DNA of 36,251 nucleotides from Patescibacteria group bacterium (GCA_022563755.1 JADFMT010000007.1:1-36251); one strand, 5' to 3'. Shown: positions 7,422-16,252, counted from the first letter of the stretch. Made by a program: numbers and translations. The notes: generated by a model from the sequence alone, not told the origin.

Positions 7422-9827
7422 TTACTGAACCGTCATGATCTGACCATTTGAGGCCGTAACCGTTTCTGTAACATCGCTGCCCGATGCAACTCCTGTTACG
7501 GCTATGGATGGCGCTGGAGCAATTCCCCAGCTAAAAGTATCACCCGTGGAAACAGCTGGTGCAACATTGCATTTCAGTGCAAGAATCTTTATAGCTCCTT
7601 TTGGAATAACCAGCCCGTTATCAAGCGTGAATGAGACATCACTCCCTGATATAACGGTAACCGTTGGATTAACAACGTTTGAACCTGTATTAAGTGCAGT
7701 AGTGCCGTCAAACAACTGACATGTGTTTAATCCACTTGCTGCTGTCGCAAATGTGTATTTCAATGGAATGAGCGAGAATCGTACGTCCTCACCGGATGCG
7801 GTTACATCAAACTGGTAGTTGGCAAAGGTAAACATCTGAGCGCCTGCAACAATGTTTTGTGCTGTAGGGAAAGAGGCAACGCTGATTGCCAAAGCCGCCA
7901 CTTTGACTGTCATCTTGTTCATACTGAAGCTGCCTTGTGAGATGGTAATGGTATTTCCGGTTGTCTGACCCGTAATCGTTGTCCAATCAGCTGAAGGATT
8001 GCTTGAAAGAGTATACTCGGTGCCATTCCCGATGTTCGCAGCAACCTTACCTTTTAGGGTGTAGACGCTCTTTCCTACCGGGAAGGTTACGGTATCGGTA
8101 AAGGTAATCGAGGTGCCTGCTCCGGTTGCATCAATCGGTCCCGCTACAACAGAACCATTTGGATCAACCATGATTATATTGGTAAGCAAACCACTACCCG
8201 AACCGGATGTGGTAGCAATCGTGAATTTCATACTCGACACTGAGATTGCTTCACCCTTGAGATCAATCTCAAATCCACCCAGTACCTGGTTTGGAACGTT
8301 GACTGCAATGTTTTGTGCAGGAACCTGATTTGATTTGCTAATAACTACTGTTGTGTCGGATGGTGTATTAAATGATGACTCTGTTGAGGTTGCTTTGTTA
8401 TTGGCAGCATCAATCGATTCAACAATAAAGTGATACGTAGTATCTGCTGTTAAATCGGTGAGTGTTATAGAATGGCTTGTTACCAATGATACTGTGCTTG
8501 AGGCTGACACATCCACTGGATTTTCTAAATCAATAGGAGTGGTCGTTGAGAAGTGAACTTTGCTGGTTGCTGGCTCACTGGTTGCCCACGTAATGGTTGC
8601 GGACGTTAAGCTCGCAACAGTAGCAGAGACTACAGAAATGACGGGTGCAGTGGTATCCGATCCACCATCATTGTCTCTAAAGAAATCTCCTAGCTTCTTA
8701 CGAATGCCTAGCGCCTTAAGCAGACCGGGTGGAATATTGCCCGATTTGCCCGCTCCATCTGTAAGCAGTTCTTTGATTCGCTCAAATCCATGCTTCTCTA
8801 TTTCTAAAGCATCAATAGCCGTATCTTTTCTGAATTCTGCCCTATTTTTATCCGCTTCGATTTGAAGAAGTCTTTGACGAATTTGTTTCTCAGCCTCTAT
8901 ATCCCCTAATCTAACAGCATCGCGTAATTCTCTATGAAGCTTTCTTTTTTCAGCAAAGAATTCTTTTTTTGCATTGTTAAATTCTTGTTTTGCAATCTTT
9001 TTTTGGAGATGGAAATTACCTACAATCTCGGTAGGAGCGGATGAACTAACTAGATTCGTTAAAGATGCAGCCGAGGAGAATACCGAATCGTCCTCAAAAA
9101 GAAAGGTAACAATAATTTTGTTAGCCTCTTCCTCAACATTAATTGACGCAAGATCAACTCTGTCTAAAGCCCTGACAAGTGCGGGCAATCTATCCGCAAA
9201 CCTTCTTGCCAACCTATTTCTACGCTCAGCTAGACGTTCGAGACGTTTTAAGGTTTTTTCAAAATCCTTAAATTGGTCTTTTCCTTGGTGAGATATTTTC
9301 TTAAAAAGATCTTCAGCTTTTTCTAGATTTTTTTCAGCTCGAAAAATAGTGCCTATAATAGTTGCCCCATCAAACGTCCCGGGCTCTAGGTTTTCTCCAG
9401 TAGTTGTCGCGGTAGTAGTCGCAGTAGTGGTCGCGGTAGTAGTAGCAGCATTCCCTGCATCAGTTTGAGTTTCAATTTCAACTTCTTCTAACCTTCTTTC
9501 TGCTAATTTCAATACAAAATCAATTCTATTTTCATCACCAACAATGAAAAAGCTTTGAAATTGTTCTGATAAAAGCTTCAAAGGATAAAGAGTATCTGAG
9601 GGCAAGGCGGCTTGAGCAGAGTTTACAAAACCACCCCCAATACTAAAAATAAGGACCACTGCTATCAAAGAGGTAACAAATCGCTTTGTGAAGAAGTAAG
9701 AACGCACAGATTTATTCTCCTCGGCCGTATTTACAAAATTCAAACGAAGAGTTTTAAGCCATTTTTGATCAGGCTCTATTTTTCTAAGCTTTTTTATTTT
9801 CTTTATAATATGAAAAAATCTAAACAT
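7422..9827 (-). CDS. DUF5667 surface protein with FnIII and adhesin-like domains
   Basis: An 801-aa protein. A cytoplasmic basic N-terminus (about 50 aa) precedes one membrane helix (about 51-70) and the DUF5667 region (ALPSDTLYPLKLLSEQ, AERRLEEVE), then a threonine-rich tandem ATTT repeat (about 127-142), a charged coiled-coil stretch, an FnIII domain (about 392-490) and two or more beta-sandwich repeats ending VTASNGQIMTVQ. It should be anchored in the membrane with most of the chain outside. The gene overlaps the end of the ECF sigma gene by 8 nt. This arrangement, and the cytoplasmic N-terminus joined to a sensor-like exterior, suggests an anti-sigma or surface-sensing role. That role is inference. 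Confidence 0.8.
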   Translation of the reverse strand: MFRFFHIIKKIKKLRKIEPDQKWLKTLRLNFVNTAEENKSVRSYFFTKRFVTSLIAVVLIFSIGGGFVNSAQAALPSDTLYPLKLLSEQFQSFFIVGDENRIDFVLKLAERRLEEVEIETQTDAGNAATTTATTTATTTATTTGENLEPGTFDGATIIGTIFRAEKNLEKAEDLFKKISHQGKDQFKDFEKTLKRLERLAERRNRLARRFADRLPALVRALDRVDLASINVEEEANKIIVTFLFEDDSVFSSAASLTNLVSSSAPTEIVGNFHLQKKIAKQEFNNAKKEFFAEKRKLHRELRDAVRLGDIEAEKQIRQRLLQIEADKNRAEFRKDTAIDALEIEKHGFERIKELLTDGAGKSGNIPPGLLKALGIRKKLGDFFRDNDGGSDTTAPVISVVSATVASLTSATITWATSEPATSKVHFSTTTPIDLENPVDVSASSTVSLVTSHSITLTDLTADTTYHFIVESIDAANNKATSTESSFNTPSDTTVVISKSNQVPAQNIAVNVPNQVLGGFEIDLKGEAISVSSMKFTIATTSGSGSGLLTNIIMVDPNGSVVAGPIDATGAGTSITFTDTVTFPVGKSVYTLKGKVAANIGNGTEYTLSSNPSADWTTITGQTTGNTITISQGSFSMNKMTVKVAALAISVASFPTAQNIVAGAQMFTFANYQFDVTASGEDVRFSLIPLKYTFATAASGLNTCQLFDGTTALNTGSNVVNPTVTVISGSDVSFTLDNGLVIPKGAIKILALKCNVAPAVSTGDTFSWGIAPAPSIAVTGVASGSDVTETVTASNGQIMTVQ

Positions 9828-10395
9828 GATCGTTAAATTGTTGTTTTAGCTTTTTAAGCGACCTATAAATAGAGACGTAGATCGCGTTGGGTTTCTTACC
9901 GGAAAGTTCTGCAATGTCTGGAATTGAGAGACCGTCCACAAATCGCCAGTGGAGAATTTCTGTTTGCTCTTTGGGTAAAATCTGAAACGCTTTAACAATC
10001 CGTTTTACCTCTACAGCATTCTCCATGCTCTCAGGAAGATACTGATCATCAACAAGGGTATCTACCATACTCTCATTGATCAAAACGGTTTTTGCGCCTC
10101 TACCTCGCCAATGATCGGCCATAACATTTCGCAAGACCCGGTAAAGAAACGCAGGATAGGATTTAATGGTCTCGCCACCCTGCACATACTGCCAGGTCTG
10201 CAGGAAGGTTTGTGAGACAAAATCCTCAGAAAGTTCCTTGGAACCCACGCGCACTAAACAAAACCGGTAGAGCTTCGGCGCACATTCATCGAAAGCCCGG
10301 ATAAAGACTTTCTCAACTTTTGTATGAATGGAAATGGCTTCGCTTTTCACGAATGGTTTTGAGATAGCGCCCCTCATAGTATTATGAACGCCCAT
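9820..10395 (-). CDS. ECF-type RNA polymerase sigma factor
   Basis: A protein of 191 aa with region 2 (FIRAFDECAPKLYRFC, SEDFVSQTFLQTW, FLYRVLRNVMADHWR) and region 4 (LPKEQTEILHWRFVDGLSIPDIAELSGKKPNAIYVSIYRS), the layout of sigma-70 family ECF factors. It should direct RNA polymerase to a small regulon, probably surface genes, given the overlapping DUF5667 gene. The frame is open upstream to a TTG at 10452 that overlaps the comEC stop (TTGA), which would suit coupled translation but add 19 low-complexity residues. No candidate start has a good Shine-Dalgarno site, so the start is uncertain; the first ATG is used. Confidence 0.85.
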   Translation of the reverse strand: MGVHNTMRGAISKPFVKSEAISIHTKVEKVFIRAFDECAPKLYRFCLVRVGSKELSEDFVSQTFLQTWQYVQGGETIKSYPAFLYRVLRNVMADHWRGRGAKTVLINESMVDTLVDDQYLPESMENAVEVKRIVKAFQILPKEQTEILHWRFVDGLSIPDIAELSGKKPNAIYVSIYRSLKKLKQQFNDHV

Positions 10396-10448
10396 ACCTA
10401 GAGAAGACGGTTCCCGTAGCCAAAATCTTACAGGATGCTTGCTCAGCG

Positions 10449-11924
10449 TCAACTATTGCGTTTTCTCAATACGAAATAAGCCAGAAGCCCATACAGGAAG
10501 AAGGCAGCGACGGCTGGAAAATGCGAGATGGTAATCTCGGAAAAGAAAGGCTTGGCAAGAATGTCGGCTACGGCGAGTTCGTATGAGGCAAAAAGATAGG
10601 TAATCCACGCAAAGGGCATGGCAAGAATGCCGCTCACCCATCCAATAACCCCTGTTAAAAATCCAAAAAGCATGGTCAGCGGCACAAAGATTAAAATCAA
10701 AAGATTCGCAGGCAAGGCAACCACAGAAAACGTGCCCATGGTATAGAGAAGAAGCGGGGTTACGGCAAGCTGTGCCGATAGTGTCGCAAGGCCGTATTCT
10801 CGGATCTGAAATTTTTTAGGCAAAAACCTTACAAATCTTTCCAGATGGGGCGAAAGGTACAAAAGCCCAAGCGTTGCTAAAAAAGAAAGTTGAAACGACA
10901 CGTCAAATCGTAAAATTTTAGGATTAGCTAAAAGCATCAAAAAACCAGCAACAAAAAGCGCGATCTTGGCCTGGTACACTCTTCCCGTAAGACCTGCAAA
11001 ATACAAAATCGCAGCCATAATAGAGGCGCGTACCACCGTAGCCGACGCACCGGTCAGGATCGCAAAAAGAAAAATGCCAACAAGACCCGCGCTGACGCTT
11101 AAAGCATACGGAAGAAAACCAGCAAAAAATCCTGCAATGGAACGTGCAACAATCGTCACATTGTAACCCGAAAGAACCACAATATGGATGACTCCAACTT
11201 TACGAAAATCCTCCAACACCTCCGGAGGCATACTGCGCTTCGCTCCCACGGTCAGCCCGCCTAAAAAAGATGCTTGTGGTTCGGGCAACGCGCGCGACAG
11301 ACTTTCAAGATATTTTCGCTTAACGGCAAAAAGCATTCGCTTAAGCCGCCAGCCCTCGCCCGATCCCGTCTTGGTAATCGCGGGAAAAACCATCTCTAAG
11401 AAAATATCGTCTTTGGCCAAATATGCGCGGTAATCAAAATCCGAGAAATTTTCAGGCTCCTTTACTACTCCCCTTATCTCGAGCGTATCTCCATAAGAAA
11501 ATTCAGGGAGGCGGCGCGTAATGAGCAAAAGTTTAACCGATGAAATGTTTTGCCACTGCCTCTCTTGCCAATTGAGCATTTCATGCGCCTGAAAAATTAG
11601 GCGCGTTGAATTTTCGCGCTCATCTGGTTCCTCGACAATCGTGCCCCGAAGAAATATGCTCTCACCCATTACATTTTTCAATTCCAAAGGAATATCTGCT
11701 CGATCCTTGGTTTCATAGCGAAGAATTCCCAAACTTAATGATAAAAGCGCAATCCCAAGAAAAAGAAAAACGGATCCTTTATATATCCGCGAAAAAACAA
11801 AAAAGAATATACTAATGATTCCAAGCAACGCCGCGAATCCCCAATCGATCGCAAAAAAAGAGCGTGCCAAAATCCCTATTCCAAATCCGGCAAGCATGAG
11901 AACAAAAATAACCCGACGAAACAT
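10449..11924 (-). CDS. comEC: ComEC/Rec2 DNA-uptake channel without nuclease domain
   Basis: A 491-aa polytopic membrane protein: two or three N-terminal helices, an OB-like soluble domain (about 75-170, IFLRGTIVEEPDERE) and the Competence domain with GGLTVGAKRSMPPEVLEDFRK, VIHIVVLSGYNVT and TGASATVVRASIMA. It should move single-stranded DNA across the membrane. Full ComEC has about 750 aa with a C-terminal MBL domain; that domain is missing here and a matching protein is encoded at 4890-5750. The start is ATG at 11924; TAAAAT lies 6 nt before it on the minus strand, so it may be leaderless and divergent from tRNA-Glu. Confidence 0.92.
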   Translation of the reverse strand: MFRRVIFVLMLAGFGIGILARSFFAIDWGFAALLGIISIFFFVFSRIYKGSVFLFLGIALLSLSLGILRYETKDRADIPLELKNVMGESIFLRGTIVEEPDERENSTRLIFQAHEMLNWQERQWQNISSVKLLLITRRLPEFSYGDTLEIRGVVKEPENFSDFDYRAYLAKDDIFLEMVFPAITKTGSGEGWRLKRMLFAVKRKYLESLSRALPEPQASFLGGLTVGAKRSMPPEVLEDFRKVGVIHIVVLSGYNVTIVARSIAGFFAGFLPYALSVSAGLVGIFLFAILTGASATVVRASIMAAILYFAGLTGRVYQAKIALFVAGFLMLLANPKILRFDVSFQLSFLATLGLLYLSPHLERFVRFLPKKFQIREYGLATLSAQLAVTPLLLYTMGTFSVVALPANLLILIFVPLTMLFGFLTGVIGWVSGILAMPFAWITYLFASYELAVADILAKPFFSEITISHFPAVAAFFLYGLLAYFVLRKRNS

Positions 11925-11926
11925 GG

Positions 11927-11954
11927 TTGAATTTTACGTAAAATTCAGTATAAT
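11927..11954 (+). promoter_or_regulatory. tRNA-Glu promoter with a central 18-bp palindrome
   Basis: TTGAAT (11927-11932), 16-nt spacer, TATAAT (11949-11954). The perfect palindrome GAATTTTACGTAAAATTC (11929-11946) fills the spacer and also contains the minus-strand TAAAAT box in front of comEC, so one site could control both directions. Confidence 0.65.
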
Positions 11955-11977
11955 AGATAGAGTTTTAACCAATCCCC

Positions 11978-12049
11978 GCCCCCATCGTCTAGTGGTTAGG
12001 ACGACACTCTTTCAAGGTGTAAACACCGGTTCGATTCCGGTTGGGGGCG
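11978..12049 (+). tRNA. tRNA-Glu (UUC anticodon)
   Basis: A full cloverleaf. The acceptor GCCCCCA pairs with TGGGGGC, the anticodon arm has loop CTTTCAA (anticodon TTC), and the T arm is ACCGG-TTCGATT-CCGGT. The discriminator is G; the 3' CCA is not encoded. Confidence 0.95.
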
Positions 12050-12070
12050 CAATCTTACAACAAACATAAA

Positions 12071-12802
12071 ATGGAAAAGGAAATCAAAATTAAGACAACG
12101 GACAACCACCTCATCTACGGAACGCTTGATGAATTAAAAAAGCCAGATAAACTTATCATTTTTGTTCACGGATTAACCGGTGACCAAAATGAACACATTT
12201 TTTATAATGCCGTAAAATTTTTTCCAAAAAGAGGATATGCAACATTTCGATTTGATTTATATTCGGGCGAGAAAAAAGGAAGAAGTTTAAGCAAATGCAC
12301 AATAAAACTGCATGCTCAAGATTTGAATCGAGTGATTGCCTACTTCAAGAAAAGGTTCAAAAAGGTATTTCTCGTTGGTCATAGTTTAGGTGGGGCTACC
12401 ATCTTAGTATCAGATATTTCAAAAACCACTGGCGTTGTTTTGTGGGATCCTTCGTGTAATCTCGGGGAAGGTCTTGTAGGGATCGATAAATATTGTAAAT
12501 ATAATCGATGCCTCAATGCCTACATTTTTCAATGGGGAACAGAATATATTATTGGAAAGAAAATGTATGAGGAGTGGAAAGATTTCCCTGGGCCAAAAGA
12601 ATTAATGAAAAAAGTTCATAAACCCATAAAAATTATTTGTGCCGGCAAAGGCGTTCTCGTTAAAGGCGGAAAAGCATATTTCAAATACGCCGCTAAACCC
12701 AAAGCCTTTGTTATTATCCATAAGGCATATCATAACTTTGATGAAGAAGGAATAGAAGAAAAGCTCTTTCAAGAAACGCTAAGCTGGATTAAAAAATACT
12801 AA
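12071..12802 (+). CDS. Alpha/beta hydrolase (serine esterase/peptidase type)
   Basis: A protein of 243 aa with a complete alpha/beta-hydrolase triad pattern: FVHGLTGDQ (oxyanion strand), VGHSLGG (nucleophile S105), an Asp in the second half and a C-terminal His in KAYHNFDEEG. It is most like acyl-peptidase or cinnamoyl-esterase-type cytoplasmic hydrolases; the substrate is unknown. An ATG further upstream (12041) lies inside tRNA-Glu, so the ATG at 12071, 21 nt after the tRNA, is used. It has no Shine-Dalgarno site and may be cut out of a tRNA-mRNA transcript. Confidence 0.85.
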   Translation: MEKEIKIKTTDNHLIYGTLDELKKPDKLIIFVHGLTGDQNEHIFYNAVKFFPKRGYATFRFDLYSGEKKGRSLSKCTIKLHAQDLNRVIAYFKKRFKKVFLVGHSLGGATILVSDISKTTGVVLWDPSCNLGEGLVGIDKYCKYNRCLNAYIFQWGTEYIIGKKMYEEWKDFPGPKELMKKVHKPIKIICAGKGVLVKGGKAYFKYAAKPKAFVIIHKAYHNFDEEGIEEKLFQETLSWIKKY

Positions 12803-12886
12803 CCCTCAAATCCAAAACGTGTCCCGATACGGGCCGCACAGAAGGAAATAAGTTTGTCTAAAAACTTGGAGTTCGTTCCGGTCTTT

Positions 12887-12915
12887 TTGACAAAATGTTT
12901 CATTCCTATTAGATT
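12887..12915 (+). promoter_or_regulatory. purB promoter
   Basis: TTGACA (12887-12892), 17-nt spacer, TAGATT (12910-12915). It gives a purB leader of about 55 nt. Confidence 0.6.
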
Positions 12916-12934
12916 GTAGACTGGCAAGTCTACA
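12915..12934 (+). repeat. Perfect hairpin at the purB transcription start
   Basis: TGTAGACT (12915-12922), GGCA loop, AGTCTACA (12927-12934): a perfect 8-bp inverted repeat that overlaps the end of the -10 box. An operator is the simplest reading. The T-rich tail after it also allows a weak terminator for the hydrolase gene. Confidence 0.55.
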
Positions 12935-12975
12935 TTTCTTTGTTTGTAAATAAACGTTCTTTTACAGGAGGATAC

Positions 12976-14355
12976 ATGAAAACAATGCGCGATATATACG
13001 ATAACATCTCGCCACTTGACGTCCGGTATTGGCGCAAGGATGTGGCGGAGTATCTCTCTGAGAACGGATTCACTCGATACAAGCTCCTTGTGGAGCTTGC
13101 GCTCGTGAAGGTTTTGCATCACCACGGCATTTGCCCTGAAACGGTCGTCAAGGAAGTCGAGACGGCATGCGACCAAGTTACGACTAAGGAAGTCTACGAG
13201 GAAGAAGCTCGGATTCAACACGACCTCCGCGCGCTCGTAAACTGCATTCGCAACAAAGTGAGCGACGGCGCGAAGCCATTTGTTCACATGATGGCGACTT
13301 CGTACGACATCGTTGATCCGGCGAATGCCGCTCGCTACAAGGATGTGGTCAATGAAGTGCTTCTCCCCTCTCTCATAGAGGTAGAAAAAGCGCTTATCAA
13401 TATCACGCTGCGAGAAGCACAGACAGTGCAGATTGGCCGAACGCATGGCCAGCACGCTGTCCCGATCACCGTTGGATTCGCGCTCGCCGAATATGTAAGC
13501 CGTCTTGGAAACTGCATCGAAAACCTAAAACGGCTCGCTACGGAACTTCCTGGTAAGTTTTCAGGAGCAGTGGGCGCCTACAACGCCTCTTCTCTATTCT
13601 TTAGCGATCCCGAGGGCTTCGAAGCGGAAGTGCTCGCCGAGCTTGGACTCGAGCCAGCCGAACACTCGACGCAAATCGTGCCGCCGGAAGCACTAACGCG
13701 GCTTTTGTGTGAAGTGACGATTATAGCTGGTGTGCTTGCCAACCTCGCAGACGACATGCGAAATCTTCAGAGAACCGAGATCGGAGAAGTTGGTGAGGAG
13801 TTCGAGGTAGCGCAAGTTGGTTCCTCGACCATGCCGCAAAAACGTAACCCCATTAACTTCGAGAACGCCAAGAGCCTCTGGAAGATCGTTATGCCGCACA
13901 TTATCACGGTATTCATGGATCAAATCAGCGAACACCAGCGCGACCTTACCAATTCCGCATCCGCGCGGACCTACGGAGAGACTATTGCCTACGTGGTTTC
14001 GATGGCAAATCGCTTCACGCGCACAATGCGGAAGCTCACGGTTGATCACGCCAACTTGGAACGCAACCTCGCCATGCAAAAGGGGTTGGTCGTCGCCGAA
14101 CCCCTCTACATCATTCTCGCATCACTCGGACATCCTGACGCACACGAGAAAGTGCGAGCACTCACGCTTCAAGCACAGCGAGAGACACGGCCACTCGAAG
14201 AAGTCGCTGCCGGCGATACGGAGATACAAACGTATCTCGAGAAAATGGCACCGCGCCAGAAACGCATTCTCTCGAACCCTTCTCTCTATACCGGCATCGC
14301 CGCAAAAAAAGCAAAGGCGGTTGCAGAGCGTTGGGGGCAAAAACTCGGACTCTAG
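12976..14355 (+). CDS. purB: Adenylosuccinate lyase
   Basis: A 459-aa member of the fumarase/aspartase superfamily. It has IGRTHGQHAVPIT (about residue 155) and the signature SSTMPQKRNPINFENAK (about 284-300), with the flexible catalytic Ser loop. It cleaves SAICAR to AICAR and adenylosuccinate to AMP. The frame begins earlier (12940), but AGGAGG at 12966-12971 selects the ATG at 12976. The gene has its own promoter, hairpin leader and a strong terminator. It is more GC-rich, with different codon use from the AT-rich genes nearby. It works in the same pathway as purC-purE and purD in this window. Confidence 0.93.
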   Translation: MKTMRDIYDNISPLDVRYWRKDVAEYLSENGFTRYKLLVELALVKVLHHHGICPETVVKEVETACDQVTTKEVYEEEARIQHDLRALVNCIRNKVSDGAKPFVHMMATSYDIVDPANAARYKDVVNEVLLPSLIEVEKALINITLREAQTVQIGRTHGQHAVPITVGFALAEYVSRLGNCIENLKRLATELPGKFSGAVGAYNASSLFFSDPEGFEAEVLAELGLEPAEHSTQIVPPEALTRLLCEVTIIAGVLANLADDMRNLQRTEIGEVGEEFEVAQVGSSTMPQKRNPINFENAKSLWKIVMPHIITVFMDQISEHQRDLTNSASARTYGETIAYVVSMANRFTRTMRKLTVDHANLERNLAMQKGLVVAEPLYIILASLGHPDAHEKVRALTLQAQRETRPLEEVAAGDTEIQTYLEKMAPRQKRILSNPSLYTGIAAKKAKAVAERWGQKLGL

Positions 14356-14364
14356 TCCGTTCAC

Positions 14365-14405
14365 GGACGTTGTCGTTTACTCGACAACGTCCATTTTCAT
14401 TTTTA
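14365..14405 (+). terminator. purB terminator
   Basis: GGACGTTGTCG (14365-14375) and CGACAACGTCC (14382-14392) form a perfect 11-bp stem with a 6-nt loop, followed by ATTTTCATTTTT. Confidence 0.9.
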
Positions 14406-14433
14406 AACTTGAACATTGTCTAACCTTAATTAT

Positions 14434-14469
14434 AAAAAAACCGGGCCTTCCTACTAGAGGAAAAGCCCG
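14434..14469 (-). terminator. Terminator of the 372-aa unknown gene
   Basis: On the minus strand ACGGGC-TTTTCCT and AGGAAGGCCCG fold into a stem with a small internal bulge, and a run of seven T follows (plus-strand A-run 14434-14440). It faces the purB terminator, so the two genes converge. Confidence 0.85.
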
Positions 14470-14478
14470 TAAACAATA

Positions 14479-15597
14479 CTATTTAAACTCTCTTTCAAAA
14501 ACCACTTCTTCCTCGCTGGAAAACTCCTTCACTTTATGCACCCGGAGACACGCAGATATACCTCTACCTTCAGCTTTTTTCCACTCGCGAACAAACTGGC
14601 AGGCTTTTGAGTATTCGTCTTCTATCACCTCTTTCGATTCCCGTAATTCCTGAAAGTTCAGGCTTATGCCAAAGGTAACCTGAATTGCTTTAAGGGAGAG
14701 GTACCGAAGACCTAGGTTGCCGCGTATACCTGGGCCGCTTCGAAACCCGTGTCCATCCGTCGGCTGCATTTTTTGAATCAGCTTTTGGCTAGCATCTTCC
14801 AATGCTTTAAGACGAGAAATCATGTCGGCCTCCAGCACCCCTATGGCGCTTTCGTTAAACAAATCACCGAGACTCTGGCTTATTCTTGCATCTCGGATCC
14901 AAAGTTTCATGTCGCTATTACGCGCACGGGCAATCGCGAGTATTTTTCCAACTTCAGATTGCCTAGATGTTCTTGAATCCCGATTGGGTCGGCATTCTTC
15001 GGATTGGAGCCTTAGTAGACAGAGTTCCAAGCGATGAGGAGAGAAGCTTTCATTGGTTGCGGCTCGAACCACATCCAGGATAATCGAATCCTCCTCCTTA
15101 AACCTCGTTTTGATACTGACAAGAAATTCAAAGAAAGTTAACGTCTCTTCTGCATCGTCAGTCTCTCGCCACCAATCAGCAATCGCAGTCAACATCGCCT
15201 TTCGAGTCTCAAGCAAAGTAGGAAATTCACTGGACTCCTTATTCCTTGCTCTAGACTGTGGCAATTTTTCATATAACGGCATGAAATGATGGGAGCGTGC
15301 TTTTTGTGCTCGTTTTTTTGCTTCCACAACCTCTTTGCTATATGACTCAACAACCATGCCGCCGTTCTTTCCCTCCCTGGCAAGCAAAATACATTCCCTG
15401 TCATCAAAGGCATGGCGCAGCCAATTAAGATAACGCAAAGCAGATTCGTCAGCATGTGCTTCTACTGCATCCAGAAACATTGCTTCAATCTGGGGAATCT
15501 GATTCTCAGGAGAGAGAGGTTTTAATGTATGGTAAGCACCGAATTCTCCTTCTTCTCTGATGGCGTCCAAAACTGTTTTATACACTTCTGTATTCAT
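14479..15597 (-). CDS. Unknown soluble 372-aa protein
   Basis: I do not recognise this family. The protein is hydrophilic and rich in Glu, Arg and Leu, with predicted long helices (for example about 100-165 and 255-300) and no signal peptide or membrane helix. A DGHGFRSGPGIRGNLGLRYLS segment (about 282-302) is the most structured-looking glycine-rich part. The start is supported by AAGGAG 6 nt before the ATG at 15597. It has its own strong promoter (about 137-nt leader) and terminator, so it is a regulated single-gene unit and not a fragment. Confidence 0.7.
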   Translation of the reverse strand: MNTEVYKTVLDAIREEGEFGAYHTLKPLSPENQIPQIEAMFLDAVEAHADESALRYLNWLRHAFDDRECILLAREGKNGGMVVESYSKEVVEAKKRAQKARSHHFMPLYEKLPQSRARNKESSEFPTLLETRKAMLTAIADWWRETDDAEETLTFFEFLVSIKTRFKEEDSIILDVVRAATNESFSPHRLELCLLRLQSEECRPNRDSRTSRQSEVGKILAIARARNSDMKLWIRDARISQSLGDLFNESAIGVLEADMISRLKALEDASQKLIQKMQPTDGHGFRSGPGIRGNLGLRYLSLKAIQVTFGISLNFQELRESKEVIEDEYSKACQFVREWKKAEGRGISACLRVHKVKEFSSEEEVVFEREFK

Positions 15598-15740
15598 GAC
15601 AATCTCCTTGCAGCCGCAGCCACATAACCTCCCTTTCCGCAGAAAGAGAGTTTCAGCAAAAACCCGCAGGTAATCCGCTGAAAAGTTTAAAAGAACCCTA
15701 TTAAGTAAACACCATGCTTACTATTACTATACCCGCCCGC

Positions 15741-15769
15741 ATCTTATCTATTACGGATAAATCAGTCAA
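15741..15769 (-). promoter_or_regulatory. Promoter of the 372-aa unknown gene
   Basis: Minus strand TTGACT (15769-15764), 17-nt spacer, TAAGAT (15746-15741). It leaves a leader of about 137 nt without an obvious known element. Confidence 0.65.
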
Positions 15770-15826
15770 GATCCTTAAATAAAATTGTCATTTGTCTAAC
15801 CTTTCGAAATATGCTAAAAATGATGC

Positions 15827-16252
15827 ATGGTTACGATAGACATACCCTTTTCTCCGGTTAATCTTGAAGAGCGAAAAAAGCTGGATATACGGCCCGGTGA
15901 TACGATTCGTGTCTGGCAACGAATTAAGGAGGGAGATAAAAGCCGTCTGCAGGCGTTTGAAGGATTGGTGATTGCGCGTAAACACGGCCGCGAGCCCGGT
16001 GCCACGTTTACGGTGCGCAAAGTAACCAAAGGCATCGGCGTTGAGCGAATCTTTCCCCTCTATTCACCCTCGATTGAAAAAATTGAACTTATAAGCCGCT
16101 CGAAAGTCCGACGAGCAAAACTCTATTATATCCGTGAAAAAGCGGCACGCGAGATGCGAAAGAAAATGAAAAAACTTCAGCGCGTTGAAAAAGTGATGTT
16201 TGAAAAACAAAAAGAGCCCGCCAAAGACGAGGAAGAAACAAAAAAAGAATAA
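15827..16252 (+). CDS. rplS: Ribosomal protein bL19
   Basis: A 141-aa protein with the bL19 core ([32 protein letters not shown], then [32 protein letters not shown]). It binds 23S rRNA at the subunit interface. The C-terminal 30 residues are a Lys/Glu-rich tail beyond the usual length of about 115 aa. The ATG is at 15827; TAAAAA lies 6 nt before it, suggesting another leaderless start. tRNA-Leu follows 4 nt after the stop and is probably co-transcribed. Confidence 0.96.
   Translation: MVTIDIPFSPVNLEERKKLDIRPGDTIRVWQRIKEGDKSRLQAFEGLVIARKHGREPGATFTVRKVTKGIGVERIFPLYSPSIEKIELISRSKVRRAKLYYIREKAAREMRKKMKKLQRVEKVMFEKQKEPAKDEEETKKE

Noticed and set aside
8560-9291. Two plus-strand frames (101 and 105 aa) inside the DUF5667 gene
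   Set aside because: Antisense shadows of a coiled-coil coding stretch; no ribosome sites.
9390-9450. Short tandem repeat (ATTT residues, about 12-nt units)
   Set aside because: Considered as CRISPR or a mobile repeat; it is an in-frame threonine-rich linker of the DUF5667 protein without spacers.
12799-13455. 218-aa open frame on the minus strand against the start of purB
   Set aside because: It mirrors the conserved purB sequence, has no ribosome site or promoter, and its composition is that of an antisense shadow.
13817-14653. 278-aa plus-strand frame across the end of purB
   Set aside because: It runs in another frame through purB and two terminators; Ser/Arg-rich shadow without family features.
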